This document shows, piece by piece, positions 11,120 through 64,000 of a stretch of DNA of 64,000 nucleotides; within the stretch, counting starts at the first letter, position 1, and each line of letters opens with the position of its first letter. The notes beneath the pieces were generated by a model. The model was not told the DNA's origin and did no database searches. It worked only from the letters and a program-made list of their open reading frames with translations. This DNA is from Hippasteria phrygiana (taxonomy: Eukaryota > Echinodermata > Asteroidea > Valvatida > Goniasteridae): assembly GCA_037893225.1 (NCBI GenBank), contig JAZGUH010000229.1, positions 434,001 to 498,000 of the forward strand, in the 5' to 3' direction. Position numbers and translations under genes: made by a program.

Positions 11120-11279
11120 TAGTCTTAGTTCCAAGACGTCCTTAGCGACGTATAGCGCGCACAGCCGGCCGACAGCACCATCTAGCTACACACACGTCAA
11201 GGGCAAAGATTTGGCGTATGTGTGTTGCTGGTCCGCGCTATACGTCACACCGCTAAGGACGTCTTGGAACCAAGACTAG
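11120..11279. mobile_element. palindromic MITE with 8-bp duplication
   Basis: Arms of about 40 bp ('TAGTCTTAGTTCCAAGACG' and complement) also carry 'gacgtatagcgcg'. GGTTTTTC flanks both sides (11112-11119 and 11280-11287), which fits a hAT-size target duplication. Confidence 0.75.
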
Positions 11280-12082
11280 GGTTTTTCCTGCCACTGTTAA
11301 ACGGAATATTTCGTCGTCATACAAGCAACAGTGTGACATGCACTTCTGACGAACTATTTGTTTAATTTCCAAAAAACAATACAAACAAAATGTTGGGTTC
11401 CCATGTAAGTTTTGAACACAAAATTCATCTTTAGTTCCTATCGGAACCATTTTACACAAAAACTATCTCTGGTTCATTCCAGAACCATTCTTTTTAACCA
11501 GATCTTCACATTTTGTTAATGCAAACTTCAGTATTTTCCCCAATTGTGAAAGGCATCCACAACTTTTAAGAGATTTCTTGGTTTTTGTTTTGTTTTTGCT
11601 GTTTAGACAGGGTATAACATCGACTCTGAAGAGAAACGTCATATGAACCATATTCGACTGAGGCAATGAAAAGAAACTTCAAATTTCAAATCAATTTTTC
11701 TGAGAAAGCAAAAAACATGGCTGCCCTCAAACATAAAAATGCATCAGAATTCTCAACTGTGGGACTTGTTAACGTGTGTAATTACACGTTTTTGGCGGGC
11801 ATTTATCTTATGCATACACTGTACTAACATTACTGCAATATATAAAAAAATAAGAATACTTCAGTATACTGGAGCCAGTCTATCGTATTATGAATAAGTA
11901 ATTAAACAAATACATAAATATTCATGAGATTACATAACCTTTATAAAGCCACGGTCAACTTAAAAACAAGTTCTCTCGAAGGAAGACAAAACAAAAAAAT
12001 GCAATGAGCGTGCTGGCTTTTTATCTCCAGCACTAGGTGCCAGGCACATTAGCCCACATGTGAAAAAGGGTCTGGCATACAG

Positions 12083-12478
12083 GGACCAATTTCATGGAAC
12101 TGCTAAGCACAAAAATTTGCTTAGCAGATAGTCTAGCTCAGTAAAAACATGTCACCAGCCCAAACTCATGTGATTTTTTTTTGCTATTAACCCCTTGCGT
12201 ACTGTTGACACAAATATGTGCAGATTGTCACCTGGCCCGTTGACTTCTATTTGTGTCAATCTCTGCACTTTCAATCCATTATTGGGTTATTATGTTTTGC
12301 TTGGCTGCATAACCCGACCTGGTGACCCGGGGTTAAGCAAACAACAGCTCAATTCCAGTCACAAGCAATATAAATCACACGAAAATTTGGTCAGAAATCT
12401 TGTTTTTACCCAGGAAGACTTTTCATGCTAAGCAATTTTGTTGTGCTTAGTGGCTTCACAAAATTAGTCGCCCCTGGT
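12083..12478. mobile_element. GCTTAGC palindromic element with a nested TTAA MITE
   Basis: The ends 'accaatttcatggaactgct' and 'agtggcttcacaaaattagt' are complementary in outline, and 'gctaagca' and 'tgcttagc' words fill both arms. Related elements are at 14635, 44279-45690, 48266-48513 and 48540-48885. The nested insertion is at 12191-12332. Confidence 0.65.
12191..12332. mobile_element. TTAA-flanked MITE, CCCCTTGCGTAC family
   Basis: TTAA lies at 12187-12190 and 12333-12336. The left end is CCCCTTGCGTACTG. The interior has 'ttcaatccattattgggtta' and 'cttggctgcat', shared with 26813-27026 and 60480-60699. Its termini and TTAA target are piggyBac-like. Confidence 0.75.
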
Positions 12479-12728
12479 GTTATTCTAGACCCAAAAATTG
12501 CAAAAGGGACTAAAATATTTTGAGGTGGCCAATCATAAACTTATTTTGGAATTATTTTTTTTATTTGGCATTAAGGTTTTCAAACTTCTCCCGACAAAAT
12601 GTAACAGACTCAAATATTGTCTGAAAATTTTACAAAAGCATTATTTTCGTAGGCAGGCAGGCATGCAGCTAGACTTACAAGTGCGCTGGTCACTGAAGAA
12701 GCTTGATGATAATTGAGCCTAATCGTTA

Positions 12729-13128
12729 TATATGTGATGCGATCAAGCAAAATCAGTCGGAACTCGGCAATCCTTGTTTTGAGATACGGGCCAAAATATG
12801 TTCGTATGGGTGGAAAAATCAAAATTGACTCTTTATTTTACAAAAAAACAGAAGGGAAAAACATTCTTATTTCACATGAAAATATGACATGTATAAGTGT
12901 GCGAAAATGACTCAATTATAAAAGTACTCTAACTTTAAAAAGACAAACTGAGAAAATCAAGTTTAAAGTGCCGGTGTTCAAATATTTGTAACTTTTTAAC
13001 CAAAGGTCATACTCACATGGGGTTTTCACTAATATGGAGCTTGAAGTACGCTTCAAATGAATATATAAAAATTCCAAAAATGACCATGGCCTACTTGAGA
13101 CTGATTTTGCTTGATCGCATCACAAATA
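12729..13128. mobile_element. inverted-repeat element, 400 bp
   Basis: Terminal arms of about 30 bp contain 'GATGCGATCAAGCAAAATCA' and its complement. The interior is AT-rich and non-coding. Confidence 0.65.
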
Positions 13129-13199
13129 TGTTGACTTAATTTTCCATGATTTTTTTTCAATTTGGTGTAAATGGGACATTTGTAGTGACAGTTTGTGGG

Positions 13200-14030
13200 C
13201 TAGATATTTTTAGCTCCGTACTTTGAGTGGCTTTTAGCCTCGTTCAGGGCGAACTTTCATCAGAATAAAAACACCACCTAGCTACATGTACATGCCTCTT
13301 GGAAGGGTTTGGTATGATCAATTTTTTTTGGGGGGTAGGGGGGAATTGGATTGGGGGTGGGAGGGGTGGGCGTGATAATTGAATATCAGACGTAACAGTA
13401 ATTTGGTCTGCTATCAGGAGTTCGAGATAGCGTGCCGTTTTGTCTTCCCCGATCCAGAGAATGAAAAATGCAGCAATTTCCTTCTCCGACCTACAGTTAT
13501 ACATGTATGTACCATTACACTAATTGCTAAATTATGTACCCAAAGGCTATTTATTTTTACATAATTTTGGAATCTGTTTTTGTATATATCAACATAAATT
13601 ACAAACATAGTAAATACATTTCCCCAAAAGTAAAAAGAAAAATATCGAGGCAACAGTCCTTTTTTATCAACTCCAGTCACTAAAACAATACATTCCAATA
13701 TTTTTAAAGAAAAAACAAACCTTTTACATGCACAAAAAACCCGAGATTTTATTACTTTTGGGTCAAAAGGTAGTACTAACTGGAGTAATGAAGCCACATG
13801 CAAACATACTCATTACGCATAATTTATTTAAGTGAGATTTAAAAGCACCAATTACTTATCAATTTTTTAGTTTTTAAGAAACCGTGACAACGTCATTTGT
13901 GCAATAATTGAAAGTCCTATTGCTTTGAACAAACAAAATACATTCACAGAATGAAAATGGTGTTTTGAAGAAATTATGATGGAATCGCATACTATACTAT
14001 TGCATACTAGAATCGCATACTATCGTTAGA
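13200..14030. other. intergenic; LINE/SINE tail relic then no gene
   Basis: 13215-13260 matches the LINE/SINE 3' tail ('gagtggcttttagcctcgtt'). The remainder, to 14030, is AT-rich with G-runs and no recognisable gene. Confidence 0.4.
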
Positions 14031-14324
14031 AGTCAAATTATTTAGACGACCTTGGTCTTGGCAATGTGTGGGGAAGTGCAATCTCTGATTGCTTGGGCAG
14101 TTTAATTCACCAATGAAAAACGTAAAAATGGTGTTAAAAAAAAAATTTAAATGCTGTTTGATGCATACGTCCCTACAGAGTTGTACATACCAAACAAAAT
14201 CTTCAAGGAACATGGATGACAAAATGTCTGTAAGCAAAAAAAAAAAAGAAAAAAAGATGATATCGGACAACATGACACTGTTCAAGTTAACTCCGAGGCA
14301 TTGGGGGGGGGGGGGGGGGGGGGG

Positions 14325-14575
14325 GTCAATTGGTCTCACCAACGGTGGAAGTTACCCCGCCTGGGTCTGCAAGTCCGAAAATTGGGATAATTTCTCTGGA
14401 ATCTATTGAAGATTTATCCTCTATTTAGATCTGGACCCAGGAAAACTAAGGGTGGTAGGGCTAGCAACGTAAAATGTGGCGAACCCTACCACCTCTGTTG
14501 TAGCCCTTCACCGTAGCTTTTTTAGAATTGTATTGGGCGACTTCCATATATATATAAAAAAGAATTTTTAGTAAA
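14325..14575 (+). mobile_element. SINE-like repeat, 'gaggtgagttggtctcac' family
   Basis: Follows a run of more than 20 G. It contains 'caccaacggtggaagttacc' and 'gatctggacccaggaaaact', and ends 'gtattgggcgacttccat' with a TA/A tail. The tail matches the LINE coding end at 23135-23190. Confidence 0.65.
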
Positions 14576-14825
14576 AAAAGCAGACCTGAAGATCACTTAA
14601 GTCCAAACTTATAAACCAAACTCATGGATAAAACAAGCACAAAACTTTGCTTAGCACAAAAATACTTGCTTCGTAAAAACAGATTATCAGCCCAAACTAC
14701 ATGTAATTTTCATGTCACGCAACAGACACCTGAACACCAGTCAAAACTCATCAAGGAGCTTTAGCAGTAAAAAGAAATCGGTTACCAGCCAAAACTGCAT
14801 GTGTCGTATGCTGCTCGTGACTGGT

Positions 14826-15094
14826 CAGGGGGTGAGATAGGCCAAAAATGAACAATCCACGAAAAATCCACGAAAAATCCACGAGGACCCCAGAACAACA
14901 TATAGTTTGCATTTACCTAAAGGCAGCCCCTTAAAATATCCGTTTTTATTGGTCTGTATCCACTTTTACAGGTAAAAACACCTTTAGGACAACACCTCAG
15001 GAATTGCAGATTGCAAAAGAGATTCTATTAAAATTCTGAAATCCTGACAAAAAAAAATCCTGAAATTAGGAAAAATTCTGACAAATCTCACCTC
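14826..15094. mobile_element. CAGGGGGTGAGAT element
   Basis: Ends 'cagggggtgagat' and 'aatctcacctctg' are complementary. Repeated 'aatccacgaaa' lies inside the left end and 'ctgaaat.aggaaaa' inside the right. Relatives are at 20709-20995, 24315-24594, 30805-31081 and 56207-56590. Confidence 0.6.
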
Positions 15095-15690
15095 TGGACT
15101 GGCACTTGGCTGACTTTCGCTATGCAAGAAAATTGCTTAACACTATTTTTATACTCCGCGGCTCGAAGATATTGGACCTTGTTCCTCGTCCCCCCCCCCC
15201 TATTTGGAACCCGGTTCCGCCCCCCAGTAATTTCAACGACAATCAACATTAATGTCATTTTACAATGCCCAATACTACACATACATTTTTGTGTTAATAA
15301 AAATAATCAGGACAAAGTTTTTAAATGTTAAAAAAAAAAAAAAAAATCAAAATTTCACTTCCATCTCGGTTAACCATAATCTGTGCTCTATTTACAACTG
15401 TACAACGTTCACGAATTATTATTTAAAACACTACATACTACTAATTTTAAAGGTCATTGAAATTTAAATACAAAATTACTTTAAAAAATATCTACTTTTT
15501 CATATCATCTTTAAAGTTAAATTCCTTTTTTGAAATCCTGACAAATTGTGCGAGTTTATAAAAAAAATTCGTGGTTTTTGCGTTTTTCCCCAGAAAAAAA
15601 ATTGTAAATCAGAATTTATGAGGAATACAAATTGTATAATACCACTTTTACAAAGGCAGTTCCTGAATTTGGCGTCGAGAGGTGTTGATA
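15095..15690. other. intergenic, no gene seen
   Basis: AT-rich sequence with poly-A and C runs. Open frames are short and repetitive. Confidence 0.35.
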
Positions 15691-15939
15691 GTTAGTTGCA
15701 GTTATATTTCATTCAGATACTGCATTCCGATTTCCAACGAAAATGCACTTCTTTCCCTTCCAATACTCTATTCTGCGGGCAGGATTTTTTTTCTTTTTTT
15801 GACAAGCACGAGTATCTCATTGTGATTAAACAATAGGTCAAGGGTCGAGGTATAATGGATCGATCTATTGAAAACAAATGGGGGACTTTTGTGACTCGTG
15901 GTGGCAGCAGACATACCGGTCCTTTTCCATTGTTCTCAC

Positions 15940-16045
15940 TAGTCGTGCGCATGCGCGGAACTATGCGCGCATGCTCCGAACTAGGCGCGCATGGTCAGAA
16001 CTAGGCGCGCATGGTCAGAACTATGCTCGCATGCTCAGAACTGTT
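15940..16045 (+). repeat. 22-bp tandem repeat, about five units
   Basis: Units of the form 'gcgcgcatg.tc.gaacta(g/t)' run in tandem from about 15945 to 16042, adjoining the repeat shared with 9901-9970. Confidence 0.7.
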
Positions 16046-16051
16046 TAAATT

Positions 16052-16176
16052 AGGCCGTGCCCGAATTACTTGGCTACGGCTTGAAATTACACACAAGTCT
16101 GTGGTAATGGCTGCAGCCACTTCACATAGACTTGTGTGTAATTGCAAGCCGTAGCCAAGCAATTCGGGCACAGCCT
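16052..16176. mobile_element. palindromic MITE
   Basis: Arms of about 49 bp ('GGCTACGGCTTGAAATTACA' region and complement) are separated by a loop of under 30 bp. Differences between the arms are few. Confidence 0.75.
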
Positions 16177-16284
16177 CAGTCACCCGTTGTGCAAGAGTGG
16201 TACGCAGAAAAACAGTCAATTTTCAGATGTAGCGTGTGATGCTTAGGAGAGATTTACCTTCAAACTTGACATTTTGTGACCGCA

Positions 16285-16456
16285 GTATCACAAGTAATGA
16301 AACTGCGATGTGATTTTCTAGTCAAAGTGGGCAGGGCGATTAGGACGATGTGATTTCGACGACGAGCGTCCAGAAATCACACCCTACTCTATTCAAAAAT
16401 CACATCTGAAGCCTGTAAACTATTATCCCACATCGCAGTTTCATTACTTGTGATAC
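16285..16456. mobile_element. TA-flanked palindromic MITE inside the LINE repeat
   Basis: Arms of 28 bp including TA: 'TATCACAAGTAATGAAACTG' and its complement. The TA target suggests a Tc1/mariner-type element. Confidence 0.7.
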
Positions 16457-16562
16457 TAATAATAATAATAATAATTAAGGCATTTATATAGCGTTCTTAC
16501 ACAAGTGGTATCACAACGCTTTACATCGAGAAAAAAAACAACATAATTAATTAATAAGGTGC

Positions 16563-16919
16563 CTATAAAACAAATGACTGGTATAAGTGAGTTTTGAGTG
16601 ATGTTTTGAATTGAGTAAGAGAACTGGCATGACGAATTTTATAAGGAAGACTGTTCCAAAGGTTTGGAGCAGCTGCATAAAAACCTTTGGCAGATGTGGA
16701 TGATCGGGTTATGGGTTTTGTTAAAATCCTGGTATCTAAACTAGAACGAAGTGGACGATTGGGCTGATATGGAACGATAAGTTCAGTGAGGTAAGATGGG
16801 GCACTGTCACTCATACATTTATAGGTAATGGTTAACAATTTGAAATCAATACGTTGATGAATAGGAAGCCAGTGAAGCTGTTGAAGGAGGGGTGAGACGT
16901 GATCAAATTTTTTTGCCAT
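16563..16919 (-). pseudogene. LINE ORF2 C-terminal part
   Basis: 118 codons. VSPLLQQLHWLPIHQRI, ITYKCMSDSAPSYL and NLWNSLPYKIR are the usual C-terminal motifs of CR1/L2-type reverse-transcriptase proteins. It is separated from the upstream RT frame (17063-18325) by a frame change between about 16920 and 17100, so the ORF is broken. Confidence 0.85.
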
Positions 16920-17062
16920 AAAAATTAATTTTGCTGCCCTGTTTTGGAGACGTTGAAGTCGTTTTGTGTCTTTAATAGATAATCCTTGAAGGAGAGAGTT
17001 TCCGTAGTCAAGACGGGATGTGACAAGAGCACGAACCGCATGGTGACATGTGATTTCATCAA

Positions 17063-18325
17063 TTAGGCTCCTAACACGTGATAAGTTTCGGAGATGAAAA
17101 TTAACAGTTTTACAAATTGAGGAAACATAGTCATTTCACTATCGAACACTATACCAAGATTTTTTATAGTTGAGGATGGTTTGATCACAGTATTTCCAAC
17201 TGTAAGAGAGATGTCGGATAATTTTTTTAGAGTTCTTGGTTTTGCTGCAACAAACAATTCCGTTTTGTCATTGTTAAGGAGAAGCATATTCTGGCACATC
17301 CAGGTCTTAATCTCAGAGATACAGCTTGTTAAAATGGAAAGAACATGGTCTGTATCACCAGGCTTCCGTGGATCAGCACTAACATACAACTGAATGTCGT
17401 CTGCATAAAAATGGAATCTGATACTGGGGTGATGCCTGATAATATCTGTCAGTGGATGAGTATAATATGAGAACAGCTGCGGTCCAACACAGGAACCTTG
17501 AGGTAGGCCATAATTAAGCACTCTGGAAACAGAGTAATCATTAGCAATCTTGACCTTACATGTTCTGCCATAAAGGTAAGTCTTAAACCAGTTAATAGCC
17601 TTACTTCTAATTCCAAAAACATCAGACAATCTATTCAATAGAATACTGTGATCAATAGTGTCAAATGCAGCAGACAGGTCTAGCAACACCAAAAAGACGG
17701 CCTGTTGATTATCGATCGCATGCATGATATCACTTTTGACTCTCAACAGAGCCGTCTCCGTGCTATGACCAGACCTGTAAGCTGATTGAAATTTACAATG
17801 CAAGTTATTATTATCAATATGTTTAGAGATACGTGTTAAAACAGATTTCTCAATTACTTTAGAAAGAAAAGCAATATTTGACACCGGCCTATAGTTTTTT
17901 AAAGTATCCTTGTCTAAGGAATGATTTTTCAATAGGGGTGTAATCACTGCATCTTTCAAAGTTGCTGGAAAGGTTGCTGCAGATAATGATGTGTTCACAA
18001 TGGATAAGACAACCGGGACAATTGTGCTTAGGTTTTGTTTTAGAAGCCACGTAGGAAGTGGGTCTAATATACAGGATTTATTGTTAGAATTCATGATGAT
18101 TTTACGAACTTCACTGTAATCAGCAGGGTTGAATTCTAACAATTCATCAAGAACTTCGCAAGAAGCAGGTTCAAGTGGATAGGTTAATGCAGGCATATCA
18201 GTACTTAATGTTACATTTATGTTCTCTCTGATTTTGAGAATTTTGTCACCAAAGAAATTGCTGAACCTATTGCTATGGTCACAAAATGTCAAGTTTGAAG
18301 GTAAATCTCTTATCCTGAGCATCAC
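17063..18325 (-). pseudogene. non-LTR retrotransposon reverse transcriptase, 5'-truncated
   Basis: 420 codons open. RT motifs in order: YRPVSN, FQSAYRSGHSTETALL, LLDLSAAFDTIDHSILLNRL, GLPQGSCVGPQLFSYY, the catalytic FYADDIQLY and LNNDKTELF. The endonuclease domain is absent, so the copy is 5'-truncated. A frameshift follows (see 16563-16919). Target-primed reverse transcription is the function of the family; this copy is dead. The clade is judged from motifs only. Confidence 0.88.
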
Positions 18326-18382
18326 ACGCTACATCTGAAAATTGACTACTTTTTTTCTGCGTACCACTCTTGCACAACGGGT

Positions 18383-20420
18383 ATAAAATGAATTGTACTT
18401 ATAAACCAACCATCAAACAAAATCTAATCAGAAATTTTTTCTCAAATATGAAAGGATTCCACGATACCATGGAAAATAGCAATTTGGTAATACTAAAAGA
18501 TTCAACCAGTCTCCTGATGACGAACGGAGCATACAGTTTGAAACGTCGAGTTCAAACCAACCGGTTCTTCTCAGAACCTCACAACTCCAAAAGAGATCCA
18601 AAGTAGGGAAACCTATAGACGAATCCGGCGACCAAAATTAGAAGCATTTACTGCGGTGGCGAGGCGCTCGTGTGCGTGTTAGACGCACGCGCTCGACGCA
18701 GCTTCGACCAACAGGGTGTTTACAACTTGCCAAAATGCGTGCGCGACTAAAATTAAAGAACGCGCGCATCCTGCACGCGAGCGTGGCACTACTGTAAAGA
18801 TGGCGTCGGCGAATTCCTGTATTGGAAACTCGACCCAAAAAAATGTGCACACATTATGCCTCTAATGTTGTCTACAGTTCAAAGCATTTTGGTCAAATAT
18901 GATGGAAGAACAAATGTGACCCGACACAACACAAAATGAGCTTAAAGTCGCACTATGGCTTTCCGAGTTACAAGCAGAAACAGCAATTTTTTTCACTGAA
19001 AAGTCAATTTTGGAATTTTAACAACTGAATATTTGAAAAACTCTATTCTATCGTATCCCAAAGATTTTAAAACTGAATCTCTTTACAAAACATTTTTTTT
19101 GGGAGGATTTCCTTTTTGAACTCAGATCACAGATCACAAACTTTGAGCTTCATTTTCTCAAAACAGGGCGTCAAGATCAGGGGGCTGGGAATGAGATACC
19201 ACAACACACAATATATCAAATTAAAGCTTTGAACCTGTACTTTCAGGAAATACCATAATCTTGATTTTCAAATTTGGCTACTACAGGTCACAAATGTATC
19301 TCCTGACCTGAATTGAAACTACTTGAGATTTATACCAAAAAAAGGAGAGAGATTTATACCAAAAAAAGGAGAGAGATCACATCTTGAAACAGGCCTCAGT
19401 ATTGACGACGTCACGCTTTGTTTACACGTGCAATTTTCTATGGAACTTCGAATCCGGCGTCCCCGACCGACTTCCATAAGAAAGCGCACATCAACAAAAC
19501 TGTGATGTACAAATGTAATCAGTACAGGGGTCTATCAAGTTTCAATTTTAAATGATTCAACGCTAGCCTGAGCAAAAATGAATGCCATATCTTTGGAGTA
19601 TTTTGCCGACCGGATTTGGCAAGTATTATTTGACTGATGACGTCACTCGCACTGTGCATCATGAACTATTTTTAAACATGGACAACGGAAACAATATTTT
19701 TGTCAGACCGTACTCGCGGTTGTAATTGGTCAATACGTTATTGGAAGTGCTGATTGGATCGCTCGAGTCAGGAAACCAGACCAATGTGGGATAGAGAAGG
19801 GGTGGGATGGTAATGTCTTGATAAAACCATTAACCAGTTCGCGCCGGGATTATTTTTGCCGAAATTTTAAATTTTTCAAAAAAAGGCATAATGTAGCAGC
19901 CAACTTCTGATATACAGCCAAACGCCACAAATACTGATTTGCAAGAGTCATTTGAACAGTATTTGTACAATATTTCTTGCCGAAACCTCATATATTTCAA
20001 TACTCCGGGTGCACCCACCGGAGCGTAAATTGTAGAACAGGCCGTGCAAAGCGGCCAAGTTCAAGTTCGACGCACGGTCCGCCTCCACAGACTTCTCGGA
20101 CTTTGTGTGTGTGTACAAAACAAATGAGGGATTTAGTAACGTGTTGAGATGTCACCCGGAGGCGAGTCGAGGCAAGCTTGACGTTTAATAACCCGTCAGC
20201 CGTGCACGTGTATAAAAACAGCCAGATCGTGTTAACATGTCCTCCGACGCGAACTGGTTAAGGACCACAGCTTGTTTATCTTTACACAACTTGCTTGCTG
20301 CAGAAATGCTAAAACTTCCTGTTTAGAGATGGTCACCTTAAACTTGGACGTACATAAGGGATAAAAATAGATGGGCACACCAATACAACCTTTGTAGGAA
20401 ACCTGACGGGCAATGTCTGA
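18383..20420. other. intergenic between LINE and SNX gene
   Basis: No gene recognised. 19325-19377 holds a 25-bp direct duplication ('gagatttataccaaaaaaag' twice). 19140-19290 resembles the repeat at 23420-23560. The 3' UTR of the SNX gene should lie at its right end, but no clear polyadenylation signal was assigned. Confidence 0.4.
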
Positions 20421-20488
20421 TTAAGAATCAATAATAAAAAGAAATTAAAATTAATACACTCCGTGGTAAAAACGGACCAGGAAACCCA

Positions 20489-63312
<42,824 letters not shown>

Positions 63313-63509
63313 CTGGGAGAGAAAATGTTGATTAATTCAAATATCTGCGATATCGCTTTGTAGCCACAGGCAGAGACGTGAAACGCTGAATGTAAAATGA
63401 ATGTATTGTGCAAGATGATGTTGTGTAGATGACGATGTAAAGGAATACGTATGCAGATGTTTACAACTGCACATACTATTCGTAAGATGGAATTTGCATA
63501 GGGAATGAT

Positions 63510-63965
63510 GTAAATTCAATATTGGGTTTTGCCCTTCACCGATGTATTTTTATTTAATAATGTGTACTCAGTGATGTCCCGAGAGAATATTTGGGGAAAA
63601 ATCACTCAGGTGGGATCGAACCCACGACCTCCTGCTTCCTCGTGCAGATATCTTACCACTCGACCACCGAGCTTGCCGGAGTCGGTTGGCTGGTTGGTTG
63701 GTTGGTTCGAATCTGATATAGTATTGGGTACCGCAGCTAAACTATTCATAAGATGGTATTTGCGTTGGGGTGATATAAATTCAATATTGGGTTTTGCCCT
63801 TCACCAACGTATTTTGTTTTGATACAAAATAGAAGGACGTAGTGGGTTTGAGTCTCACCCGAGTAATTTTTTCCCAAATAATCTCTCGGGACAACACTGA
63901 GTATACAGTGTTTATAAAAATATGTCGGTGAAGGGCAAAACCCAATATTGAATTTACAGATGTGC
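63510..63965. repeat. SINE (tRNA-Ser/Leu-like) with repeated 'caatattgggttttgccctt' flanks
   Basis: The reverse tRNA-like head is at about 63605-63690 ('ggatcgaacccacgacctcc', 'ccactcgaccaccgagctt'). A second, partial head is at about 63838-63860. 'tcaatattgggttttgccct' occurs at 63517, 63781 and inverted at 63920. Confidence 0.68.
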
Positions 63966-64000
63966 ACACATACATGTACAGAGCATGTACAATGCACAAT

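Larger units (their letters stand above)
16182..18382 (-). mobile_element. CR1/L2-type LINE flanked by inverted copies of its own 5' end
   Basis: A LINE runs leftward from about 18382 to its ATT-rich tail at about 16457. The first 106 bp (18277-18382) reappear inverted at 16182-16281, beyond the 3' end, so the whole has terminal inverted repeats starting ACCCGTTGTGCAAGAG. A palindromic MITE (16285-16456) separates the inverted copy from the LINE tail. Confidence 0.75.

Overview
This is animal (metazoan) nuclear DNA. Coding sequence sits in short exons with GT/AG borders, and most of the window is a dense patchwork of transposon relics, inverted-repeat elements, SINEs, LINE fragments and minisatellites. 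There are no operons, ribosome binding sites or CRISPR arrays. Gene content (a BET1-type SNARE, a single SNX9/18/33-type sorting nexin and a THSD7-type thrombospondin-repeat protein) and the mix of hAT-, piggyBac-, pogo-, mariner- and P/THAP-like elements fit an invertebrate, probably a marine deuterostome such as an echinoderm. The species assignment is inference only.

Three host genes are supported. (1) 1914-2531, minus strand: first coding exon of a secreted or type I membrane thrombospondin type-1 repeat protein resembling THSD7A/B; the rest lies left of the window. (2) 4369-8857, plus strand: a complete four-exon Golgi Qc-SNARE gene (BET1L/BET1-like, 116 aa) with all splice phases consistent. 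(3) 20489-63312, minus strand: seventeen exons of an SNX9/SNX18/SNX33 (SH3PX1-type) sorting nexin, covering the low-complexity linker, PX and BAR regions down to the stop. All 16 junctions keep frame, giving 675 residues; the N-terminal SH3 exons must lie right of the window. A 26-codon open stretch at 62720-62797 on the plus strand may be the first exon of another, unidentified gene.

The rest is mobile DNA. Elements with recognisable target-site duplications include a hAT-type MITE family with 8-bp duplications (five copies), two larger hAT-like insertions (29066-29649 and 59433-60170), TTAA-flanked piggyBac-like MITEs of several families, a pogo-like element, and TA-flanked palindromes, one with perfect 52-bp arms. 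Coding remnants of transposons are present: a CR1/L2-type LINE reverse transcriptase (16563-18325), two LINE C-terminal fragments, a mariner/IS630-type transposase tail (44770-44996), a THAP-domain start (28030-28116) and a SAP-like ORF of 59 codons (37354-37533).

The most unusual pattern is the TTAA-CCCTAAC family. Its members share only their ends and differ inside. In several of them a 10-bp word is repeated in tandem next to the terminus, and the word differs from element to element while its two copies agree. Other notable items are a triple nest of elements, minisatellites expanded inside MITEs, a MITE abutting an SNX splice donor, and SINEs whose 3' tails match the coding end of a LINE.
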